A stretch of DNA of 19,216 nt from Pseudomonadota bacterium (GTDB taxonomy: Bacteria > Desulfobacterota > BSN033 > WVXP01 > G020346125): assembly GCA_030608745.1 (NCBI GenBank), contig JAUWDQ010000012.1:1-19216 (forward strand), read 5' to 3'. The position numbers and the translations under genes were made by a program. Positions 13,448-19,216 of the stretch are shown piece by piece (within the stretch, counting starts at the first letter, position 1; each line of letters starts with the position of its first letter). The notes beneath the pieces were generated by a model. It saw nothing but the letters and a program-made list of their open reading frames with translations. It was not told where the DNA came from and made no database searches.

Positions 13448-13921
13448 ATGGCTATTCCTGTCAAATTGAAAGACATCATAGACGGGATGGAATTTCAATC
13501 TGATGAAATCGCCTCATATCTTAACAAAAGGACAGGTGAAGTGGTCACAATTACCGACGAGGAATTCAGAGCTGCTGAAGACAATGAACCAATCGAAGAT
13601 TTTCCCAAGTGGCAGCATGAAAATATAAAAAGAGCCAGGGAAGTATTGGAAACAGATGATTACATTTCCCTACCTTCAAAGTCTGACATACACGGATATG
13701 AGATCATGGAGCGATTCTGCTTATCCATAACTGATGATGAGATCAGGGAAAGAATGTACAGATCGATCAAGGGTAGTGGCGCCTTCCGAAGATTCAAAGA
13801 CAATATTCAGCGAAACAATAGGGTGGAGGATTGGTATAAGTATCGAGAAGAAGCGATAAAACAAATTGCAATCGACTGGTGTGAAGAGAATGATATAGAG
13901 TTTACAGAACAGCGATCTTAA
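13448..13921 (+). CDS. UPF0158 family protein
   Basis: The 157-residue acidic protein begins VKLKDIIDGMEFQSDEIASYLNKRTGEVVTITDEEF and ends EEAIKQIAIDWCEENDIEF, with a central FCLSITDDEIRERMYRSIKGSGAFRRFKDNI. This arrangement matches UPF0158 (PF03682), a family without an established biochemical role. No metal or catalytic motif, signal peptide or membrane segment is seen. AAGGAG upstream of the ATG supports the start. Codons are AT-richer than in the neighbouring dipeptidase, and the gene directly follows repeat copy 3, which fits a separate acquisition (inference). It stands alone, with about 580 bp of apparently noncoding DNA downstream. Confidence 0.8.
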   Translation: MAIPVKLKDIIDGMEFQSDEIASYLNKRTGEVVTITDEEFRAAEDNEPIEDFPKWQHENIKRAREVLETDDYISLPSKSDIHGYEIMERFCLSITDDEIRERMYRSIKGSGAFRRFKDNIQRNNRVEDWYKYREEAIKQIAIDWCEENDIEFTEQRS

Positions 13922-14501
13922 ATATCTTAAGCGCTTCCAAACAAGAGGTGCCCAGATCCGCGCTTGGGTTTTGGCCGTGGTGCCTGTCTTATTACTGTTG
14001 TTGGTCTTTTTAATATCCGTTTGGCGTCAAAACTTGCAGCAATGCAAGGAATGGGCATTCAAGAACTCTTTGACCGGAGGTTTCCGGGGGTTCAGGTTGA
14101 CGCGCAGTACTCAGGTTTTTTTCTCCTGGCAGTTAAAAGATTGCAGACGGAGATCCTACAGGTTGTTCTGTTGAAAAATTCCTGCAAGGCTGGTTGGGGA
14201 AAAACTACGCTTTACACTGTGGTGTTCAACAAGCAATTGGTGAGTTTTTTCTCTTTACGGATGCCGAGGTCGTGATGGGACAATCCACCGTGAGCAAAGC
14301 AGTCAGGTTGACGTATATCGTCCAGTGGGTACGCATCATTCATTGGCAAAGCTAAAAGCCAACAGAGTATAGAACTGGAAAGAGAAAAGAAAGAAGGGAG
14401 ACATTGTCGGGGCCTGCGACCTCAACTGGTTGACGATGGGTGACACGGAGCCCTGGAGGGCGGACCCAATTGGGAAATGCAGGGCTTTAGTGCGATTGGT
14501 A
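13922..14501 (+). other. 580-bp region with no convincing gene
   Basis: Two overlapping plus-strand frames (13964-14275 and 13971-14174) are open but unlike known proteins, lack ribosome sites and contradict each other; neither is called. An inverted pair TTGGC/GCCAA surrounds AAAGCTAAAA at 14342-14361. The region may be decayed coding DNA or an unrecognised noncoding element. Confidence 0.4.
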
Positions 14502-15899
14502 CTACTCGGCGCCGTCCCAGCAATACGTGCAGAGCCTCTTTTTGGGCAGGCCGATTGCCTCCACGAGGTCCGGCAGACGCTGGTACTTCAGCGAGGTTAA
14601 TCTCAACCTTTCCCTTATCCTCTCAACCATCGCGGCGTGCTCTTCCGAATCGGGGTCGGTGTACTCATCGGGGAACTTGTCGGCAGTTCCCTCGATCTGG
14701 TGGATTGCCTTTCTCCCCGCGAGGTCCAGTTCGGATCTCGACCGGGAGAAATTGAGAAACTTGCAGGCGTACACCAGGGGAGGACAGGCCGGCCGCATGT
14801 GAACTTCCTTTGCGCCGCAGTCATACAGCCTTTGTATGGTATCTTTGAGCTGCGTGCCCCTGACGATCGAATCCTCGGCGAAAAGCAACCTCTGCCCTTG
14901 TACCAGCTCCTGTATGGGGATGAGCTTCATCTTCGCGATGAGATCCCTCATGCCCTGATCCTGCGGCATGAAACTCCTCGCCCACGTGGGGGTGTATTTT
15001 ACAAAGGGTCTTCTAAAGGGTATGCCCGCTTCGTTCGCGTAGCCTATGGCGTGTCCCGTGCCGGAATCGGGTATTCCCGCGACGATATCTATCTCCACGT
15101 CGTCGTTTCTTGCGAGCGTGGCCCCGCATCTGTTCCTTGCCGCCTCTACGTTGATTCCCTCATAACTCGTAGCGGGATAACCGTAGTAGACCCAGAGGAA
15201 AGCACAGATCTGCATCCTGGCCTCAGGTGCCTTCTTCTGCTCAACCCCGTCTTCGGTTACGCGTACTATTTCGCCTGGGCCGAGGTACCTTGTGATGACA
15301 TACCCCATATTGGGAAAAGCACATGTTTCGAGGGTCGCGGCATGGCTTCCCGGTTTCTCCCCAAGCACAATGGGCGTTCTTCCGAGCCTGTCCCGCGCAA
15401 CATAGAGCCCGTCGTCGGTTAGGAGGAGTATCGTACAGGAGCCATCAATATTTTCCTGTGCATTTTGGATCCCCTCTGCGAAAGTCGGCCCCTCATTTAT
15501 CAAAGTCGCGACAAGTTCCGTCGGGTTGATCCCTCCCCGGCTCATCTCCGAAAAATGTACTCCCTTCCTGGAGGCTTTTGCGGCGAGCTCGTCGAGATTG
15601 TTGATCCTTCCAACGGTAACTATAGCGTACGTTCCGAAATGGGACCCTATAATCAGCGGCTGGTCCTCGTAGTCGCTTATGACTCCTATGCCCATGTTGC
15701 CGTGGAGCTTCGGAAGGTCATCCTCGAGCTTGGACTTGAACTGAGCGTTTTCGATATTGCGGATGGCGCTCTTCAGCCCGTCCGAACCCTTTACGGCAAG
15801 TCCCCCCCGCTTCGTTCCGAGGTGAGAATGATAATCGGTCCCGAAAAATAGATCCTGAATGCAGTCCTCTCTGGTCACCACACCGAACAATCCACCCAT
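14502..15899 (-). CDS. PurF-like amidophosphoribosyltransferase paralogue lacking the catalytic N-terminal cysteine
   Basis: The 465-residue protein is homologous to PurF, the enzyme that makes 5-phosphoribosylamine from PRPP and glutamine. It has the Ntn glutaminase domain (YHSHLGTKRGGLAV, HGNMGIGVISD) and a phosphoribosyltransferase domain with PRPP loop LLFAEDSIVRGTQL. The cluster cysteines C232 (ICAFLWVYYG), C379 (PPLVYAC), C457 and C460 (LCTYC) match the 4Fe-4S ligands of the Bacillus-type enzyme. The N-terminus, however, is MGGLFGV where PurF has MCG; the nucleophilic cysteine is glycine. AGGAGGGG 7 nt upstream fixes this start, so the missing residue is not an annotation artefact. Similar MGG-type paralogues exist in anaerobes; the nitrogen donor or acceptor is unknown. 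No other pur gene is nearby. Confidence 0.88.
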   Translation of the reverse strand: MGGLFGVVTREDCIQDLFFGTDYHSHLGTKRGGLAVKGSDGLKSAIRNIENAQFKSKLEDDLPKLHGNMGIGVISDYEDQPLIIGSHFGTYAIVTVGRINNLDELAAKASRKGVHFSEMSRGGINPTELVATLINEGPTFAEGIQNAQENIDGSCTILLLTDDGLYVARDRLGRTPIVLGEKPGSHAATLETCAFPNMGYVITRYLGPGEIVRVTEDGVEQKKAPEARMQICAFLWVYYGYPATSYEGINVEAARNRCGATLARNDDVEIDIVAGIPDSGTGHAIGYANEAGIPFRRPFVKYTPTWARSFMPQDQGMRDLIAKMKLIPIQELVQGQRLLFAEDSIVRGTQLKDTIQRLYDCGAKEVHMRPACPPLVYACKFLNFSRSRSELDLAGRKAIHQIEGTADKFPDEYTDPDSEEHAAMVERIRERLRLTSLKYQRLPDLVEAIGLPKKRLCTYCWDGAE

Positions 15900-15906
15900 A
15901 ATAGAT

Positions 15907-15914
15907 CCCCTCCT
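15907..15914 (-). promoter_or_regulatory. Strong ribosome site AGGAGGGG of the PurF-like gene
   Basis: It lies 7 nt upstream of the ATG at 15899-15897 on the minus strand. It matters because it fixes the first residues as Met-Gly-Gly and rules out a hidden cysteine start. Confidence 0.75.
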
Positions 15915-15988
15915 GTAAAGATTTTACTCCCTGATCCTTATGATACGATGGAATATTAGCACAGTTGGTTTAAAAATCAATGAGATGG

Positions 15989-17047
15989 TCATTGCAGAGT
16001 TCGGTGGGCGAATTTCATTTTTTCGGGAATAGATACCCCGTAAGGACAATGCTCCAGGCATTGCTCACATCCGGTACAGACATTAGCGTTCACCTCAAGG
16101 GATTGATATTGTTCTCTCGCCCATTCTTTTAGGTCATATTGATCATAGTAGTTTTCGAAACGGAATATGTCCGGAATTGGTATTCCCTCTGGGCAGGGAA
16201 GGCAATACCCACAATTTCTGCAAGACCCCTTTCCTGCCTCCCCCACACATTCCATGAGCGCTTTGACCTCTTCCCTATCGATCTTCCTCGGCTGCCTTCC
16301 GACTTGAAGGTTCTCATTCAACTCATACAGTCGCATCATCCCAGGGATGGCGCATGTGATATTCGGATTTGAGAGAACGTAGCGCAGGGAAACCTGGGCG
16401 AGGGATTCTCCTTGGTTGAATTTCCTATTCTTGAGAACCGACGGGCGATCCGCCAGTCTCCCTCCTGCGAGAGGCTTCATGGCGATTAAGCCCATGCCCG
16501 TTTTGTGAGCCATGGGAAGAAGGTCCGCAGCCAAGCGATCTTCATCAAGGGCGCTGTAAGCTACCATCAGAACCGAAAATACCCCAGATTCAACGGCCTT
16601 CCTCATTATTGGGAGGGAATGATGTATGCTGATTCCAATTTCCAAGATTTTCCCTTCTGTTCTAGCCTTTTGCAGAGCCTCCAACCCACCGCTGTCAAAT
16701 ATCCGATCGTATTCAGAACCTCGAACATCGTGGAAGAGGACCAGATCGATACGGTCTGTCCTGAGGCGACGAAGACAGCGCTCTAATTTCTTACGAACTC
16801 CAATGCCATCCCGTTCATCTATTTTTGTGGAGAGATGGAATTCTTTGCGCCTTCCCTTCAGTGCAAGGCCGATCTTCTCCTCGCTATCACCATAGCAGTC
16901 GGCAGTGTCCACAAAGTTAATTCCCCCATCAATGGCCTTGTTCAGAAGAATGTCGCATTCTTTCTGAGAGACAAGAGGGAGTTTGATGGCTCCGTAGCCA
17001 ATCACAGAGAGCTCCCAGCCTGTTTTCCCAAGAGTTCTCCTTTGCAT
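15989..17047 (-). CDS. Aldo/keto reductase with C-terminal 4Fe-4S ferredoxin-like domain
   Basis: From the ATG at 17047 (AGGA about 7 nt upstream) the 352-residue protein starts MQRRTLGKTGWELSVIGYG, typical of the family. The catalytic tetrad is visible as D47 and Y52 (FVDTADCYGDSEEKIG), K75 (STKID) and H106 (LVLFHDV). The barrel ends with SNPNITCAIPGMMRLYELNENL. A cysteine-rich tail follows with CRNCGYCLPCPEGIPIP and CTGCEQCLEHCPYGVSIP, the pattern of two clusters. AKRs of this kind occur in anaerobes and may take electrons from ferredoxin; substrates are unknown. It lies 89 bp upstream of the PurF-like gene on the same strand and could be cotranscribed with it. Confidence 0.93.
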   Translation of the reverse strand: MQRRTLGKTGWELSVIGYGAIKLPLVSQKECDILLNKAIDGGINFVDTADCYGDSEEKIGLALKGRRKEFHLSTKIDERDGIGVRKKLERCLRRLRTDRIDLVLFHDVRGSEYDRIFDSGGLEALQKARTEGKILEIGISIHHSLPIMRKAVESGVFSVLMVAYSALDEDRLAADLLPMAHKTGMGLIAMKPLAGGRLADRPSVLKNRKFNQGESLAQVSLRYVLSNPNITCAIPGMMRLYELNENLQVGRQPRKIDREEVKALMECVGEAGKGSCRNCGYCLPCPEGIPIPDIFRFENYYDQYDLKEWAREQYQSLEVNANVCTGCEQCLEHCPYGVSIPEKMKFAHRTLQ

Positions 17048-17255
17048 AATGTTTCCTATTCTAAACCAAAATATCATTCTTTCTCAAATAGGAAAACGAG
17101 TAAGGGGACAGGAGGTTTCTTTTTTGGGTAGACTGGTAATATTTTTTTTCTGTGTTACCCTCTGGGGTATAACCCCTTAATACCTTTATGTATAACGTTG
17201 GTTCTGAAGCAACTTGATAGGGGAGGGAGTTTACATTCTAGGGACATAACACGAA

Positions 17256-17282
17256 TTCTTGAGTTTCTTGGGTTTCTTGAGT
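17256..17282 (+). repeat. Three tandem 9-bp units, TTCTTGAGT / TTCTTGGGT / TTCTTGAGT
   Basis: Units one and three are identical and the middle one differs at one base. The array lies between the divergent AKR and HD genes, in noncoding DNA. Confidence 0.7.
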
Positions 17283-17317
17283 TAAACCTCGTGCTTTAAG
17301 CTTCGACCTTTGTGAGG

Positions 17318-17351
17318 TGACCCTTTTCCCGCCACTGGGGGGTCAGGCGGG
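17318..17351 (+). ncRNA. Possible compact RNA pseudoknot upstream of the HD gene
   Basis: Four strands appear in the order TGACCC, CCCGCC, GGGTCA, GGCGGG. The first pairs perfectly with the third and the second with the fourth, which is the interleaved order of an H-type pseudoknot, with loops TTTT and ACTGGG. The two helices could instead be alternative folds. No known riboswitch consensus was recognised, and it ends about 170 bp before the start codon. Confidence 0.25.
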
Positions 17352-17518
17352 GAATATGTGCCCCTTCCAAGCGAGTTTGGGTGCTGCCGTTATGCGGTAC
17401 CGCAGTGCCCCGGTTTGAAGGATGGAATTACGCTTAGGGATGAGGGAGTTCCCAGAAAGTCAGGAAACTTCAGTCAATAATGCATCGAAAAAAAATATAA
17501 AGCCTCTGGAGATGATGT

Positions 17519-18082
17519 ATGAGATATAAAGCAAGGGTAATGGAAAAGATTGAAAAATTTGCTAGAGAATATTACGCGAAATTGGACTTTGCTCACAATA
17601 TTGGACACGGTGAACGAGTAGTTAAGATAGCTAAAAAAATAATGGATAAGGAAGGGGGAGAATCTTTTTTAGTGGAAGCCGGAGCCTGGTTACACCAACT
17701 TCATGATGATATTGAAACTCTTGAAGAATTTTTGTCATGTTTAGAAATTGATGATGAGACTCGGGAAAAAATAGCAGAGATTGTAATATATTGTAAACCG
17801 AACAAGATAAAGCAAGATTCTTCTTTGGAAGCCAGAATAGTCTTTGATTCTGACGGGTTAGAAGTTTTGGGTCCTTATGGTGTTGTTAGGGAATTACTCT
17901 GCAATGCAAAAACAAGAAACAGATTATGGGATGAAAATGTTCATGCAACTAAGGAAGTTCAAAGAGTCTTTCAAGAGAAGTTAATGACGACATCGGCAAA
18001 GAAATTGGCAAAAGAATCAATCGAAATCTCTCGTAAGTTTTGGGATTGCTACGATAGATGGCAGCGATTGGATTTAGGCTGA
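17519..18082 (+). CDS. HD-domain protein, predicted phosphohydrolase
   Basis: The 187-residue protein has the layout of an HD metal-dependent phosphohydrolase. H26 or H30 in FAHNIGHGERVVKIA would be the first ligand, AGAWLHQLHDD the central motif, and DSDGLEVLGPYG the final aspartate. The usual 'LHD' reads LHQLHDD here, so the His-Asp pair is shifted by three residues or one ligand differs; this variant may be typical of its subfamily. GGAG 7 nt before the ATG supports the start. The gene is visibly AT-richer than its neighbours, suggesting lateral origin (inference). The substrate, possibly a nucleotide or a signalling phosphate, cannot be told from the sequence. Confidence 0.78.
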   Translation: MRYKARVMEKIEKFAREYYAKLDFAHNIGHGERVVKIAKKIMDKEGGESFLVEAGAWLHQLHDDIETLEEFLSCLEIDDETREKIAEIVIYCKPNKIKQDSSLEARIVFDSDGLEVLGPYGVVRELLCNAKTRNRLWDENVHATKEVQRVFQEKLMTTSAKKLAKESIEISRKFWDCYDRWQRLDLG

Positions 18083-18281
18083 TGTTCATTTGGGACCACG
18101 GGAAAGGATAGGGTTAAGCCTTGCCATTGGACACATGGTGTTCTCTCTCCATGATGAATCCCGGATTGACAGGCCAAAGGGCCTTAGCCTGAGAGTCTGA
18201 GTTTAGGGGTTTTTTGCCTTAATTGAGGATGCTTGGCGCAGATAGGATATTCGGGTATTTCCTTTTTGTCTCATGGACACG

Positions 18282-18309
18282 CCCCCCCCTTTTTCTCTTA
18301 AGCGGGGGG
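18282..18309. promoter_or_regulatory. C-run / G-run inverted pair before the sirtuin gene
   Basis: Eight Cs at 18282-18289 and six Gs at 18304-18309 are separated by a pyrimidine-rich spacer ending CTTAAG. They could form a very stable hairpin in the leader about 50 nt upstream of the start codon. Such homopolymer tracts are also prone to length change. Confidence 0.3.
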
Positions 18310-18358
18310 AAAGTTTGGTTACAGGAATGAGGAAGTAAAACAGAAGAACGGGGGCAGA

Positions 18359-19057
18359 ATGAGAGATTTGGAAAAACGGATCGAGCAGTTTGCCCAATGG
18401 ATGTTCGAGGCGAAATACCTCGTCGTCTTTACGGGGGCGGGCATCAGTACCGAATCAGGTCTACCTGATTTTCGAGGACCAGATGGTATTTGGACAAGAC
18501 AAGCCAAAGGGTTTTCCCCAAAGCCCCGGCCATTCTCTTCAGTTGAGCCGAATGCTGGTCATCGAGCCATTGTTGAATTACAGAATTTGGGTAAAATGCG
18601 TTACCTCATTTCTCAGAATGTGGATAACCTCCATTTGAGGTCGGGCATCAGGCCGGATCTATTGGCCGAGTTACACGGCAATACCAACAAGCTTAGATGT
18701 CAACGGTGTCAGACTCAGGTAGGCAAATCCCCGGGGTTAGAGATCTGTTCCTGTGGTGGGAGGCTGGTGTCCAGTGTCGTTAACTTTGGCGATCCTTTGC
18801 CCAAAAAAGAACTGGAGAACTCCTTTAGACATTCACAACAATGCGATCTTTTCATAGTTGTAGGTTCCAGTCTTGTCGTCAGTCCAGCGAATGAAATGCC
18901 ACGGGTAGCCCTCGAGTCAGGAGCCCGCCTCGTTATTATCAATCAGGGAGAGACTCCTTTGGACGAGAATTGTCATCTACGTTTTGAGGAAAAGATAGGA
19001 GAAGTATTACCGGCAGCAGTGGAGACGTTAAGAGAGCTCATCAAGAATTCTCAATGA
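18359..19057 (+). CDS. Sir2-family NAD-dependent protein deacylase
   Basis: The 232-residue protein is a complete sirtuin. NAD-binding TGAGISTESGLPDFRGPDGIW (residues 25-45) is followed by SQNVDNLH, catalytic H106 in ELHGN, a zinc ribbon C114-x2-C117 and C130-x-C132, then FGDPLP, VVGSSLVVSPANEMP and IINQGETPLD. It removes acyl groups from lysine using NAD+ and yields O-acyl-ADP-ribose. The phrases GPDGIWTRQAKG and NVDNLHLRSG resemble SIRT6/7-type (class IV or U) rather than CobB-type sequences, and the Tyr/Arg pair of desuccinylases is not seen; the class call is tentative. GGGGGC precedes the ATG. The gene follows the HD gene after about 275 bp; a link is unproven. Confidence 0.93.
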   Translation: MRDLEKRIEQFAQWMFEAKYLVVFTGAGISTESGLPDFRGPDGIWTRQAKGFSPKPRPFSSVEPNAGHRAIVELQNLGKMRYLISQNVDNLHLRSGIRPDLLAELHGNTNKLRCQRCQTQVGKSPGLEICSCGGRLVSSVVNFGDPLPKKELENSFRHSQQCDLFIVVGSSLVVSPANEMPRVALESGARLVIINQGETPLDENCHLRFEEKIGEVLPAAVETLRELIKNSQ

Positions 19058-19216
19058 AAAGGTAAAATAAAAGGGGGCAGGTGTGATATTATACAAAATA
19101 TTACGCCTTTTCGGACGGCCAATAATAAGCGCAGGGGCCGGGCCTTGATGTTGCAAAATGGTTTTTATTCCCTTCAGGAGAACAGAGGGGAGTTCTTAGT
19201 AAGGTTTCCTGCCGAT
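19058..19216 (+). other. Right-edge noncoding tail
   Basis: No ORF or RNA gene is recognised. It contains the phrase AAAAGGGGGCAGG, like the intergenic debris near 5234 and 17103. Confidence 0.3.

Larger units (their letters stand above)
17048..17518 (+). other. Noncoding region between the divergent AKR and HD genes
   Basis: No gene is supported in these 471 bp. It holds a 9-bp tandem repeat (17256-17282), a GC-rich block able to form a pseudoknot (17318-17351), the 12-bp palindrome TGCGGTACCGCA (17393-17404) and the inverted pair AGTTCCC/GGAAACT near 17449-17471. The promoters of both flanking genes should be here. Confidence 0.45.

Noticed and set aside
13964..14275. Two overlapping short frames downstream of UPF0158
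   Set aside because: No ribosome site, no recognised motif, and the two frames exclude each other; the interval is described as noncoding or decayed instead.
14637..15422. A 261-residue frame antisense to the PurF-like gene
   Set aside because: The minus-strand gene has a strong ribosome site and clear homology; the antisense translation shows no family features.
17310..17420. A cobalamin riboswitch or SRP RNA suggested by GCCACTGG and GGTCAGG phrases
   Set aside because: The diagnostic B12-box sequence and the SRP GGAAGGAAGCA tetraloop region are absent, and the downstream gene is not B12-related.
1..19216. CRISPR arrays, tRNA genes and prophage modules
   Set aside because: No regularly spaced identical repeats, no T-loop GGTTCGAnTCC pattern in a cloverleaf context, and no integrase, terminase or capsid-like frame were found.

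Overview
The window (about 19.2 kb, moderate GC with AT-richer islands) looks like chromosomal DNA of an anaerobic, Gram-negative, Desulfobacterota-like bacterium. This is an inference from gene content: a lipoprotein-type polysaccharide exporter and a FecR-like anchored protein, an oxygen-sensitive ferredoxin-type aldo/keto reductase, a two-gene formiminoglutamate route for histidine degradation, and short dispersed palindromic repeats. No rRNA, tRNA or phage hallmark gene is present to fix the taxonomy.

Layout. 1-1302 (minus strand) holds the 5' part of a Wza-like export lipoprotein and, upstream of it, a FecR-domain protein; a terminator-like hairpin sits between them, directly against the lipoprotein start. 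1441-2161 (minus) is a HEPN/nucleotidyltransferase toxin-antitoxin-type pair bracketed by 20-bp direct repeats. 2428-3909 (plus) is a large DUF2779 protein that combines a Cas4-like nuclease domain with a DEDD exonuclease-like domain. 3910-5479 is mostly noncoding: a dispersed repeat interrupted by a 93-bp element with its own inverted repeats, one small metallopeptidase-like gene, and remnants of another repeated motif.

5480-10105 is the metabolic core, a histidine-utilisation operon: hutU (urocanase), ftcD (glutamate formimidoyltransferase), hutI (imidazolonepropionase) and fchA (formimidoyl-THF cyclodeaminase). Together they take urocanate to glutamate plus 5,10-methenyl-THF, feeding the C1-folate pool. 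hutH is not in the window. Downstream lie a small membrane protein, an HExxH protein of unknown family and an M20 dipeptidase, suggesting a broader amino-acid/peptide utilisation neighbourhood.

13102-14501 holds a third copy of the dispersed repeat, a UPF0158 gene and about 580 bp with no convincing gene. 14502-17047 (minus) carries a PurF-like amidophosphoribosyltransferase paralogue whose N-terminal catalytic cysteine is replaced by glycine although the Fe-S cysteines and PRPP loop are kept, preceded by a ferredoxin-domain aldo/keto reductase. 17048-17518 is noncoding with a 9-bp tandem repeat and a possible H-type pseudoknot. 17519-19057 (plus) carries an AT-rich HD-domain gene and a sirtuin.

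The items most worth following up are the Gly2 PurF-like protein, the direct-repeat-flanked HEPN/MNT cassette next to the DUF2779 nuclease, and the dispersed repeat family whose conserved hairpin tolerates a changing loop and which twice ends about 32 bp before a start codon.
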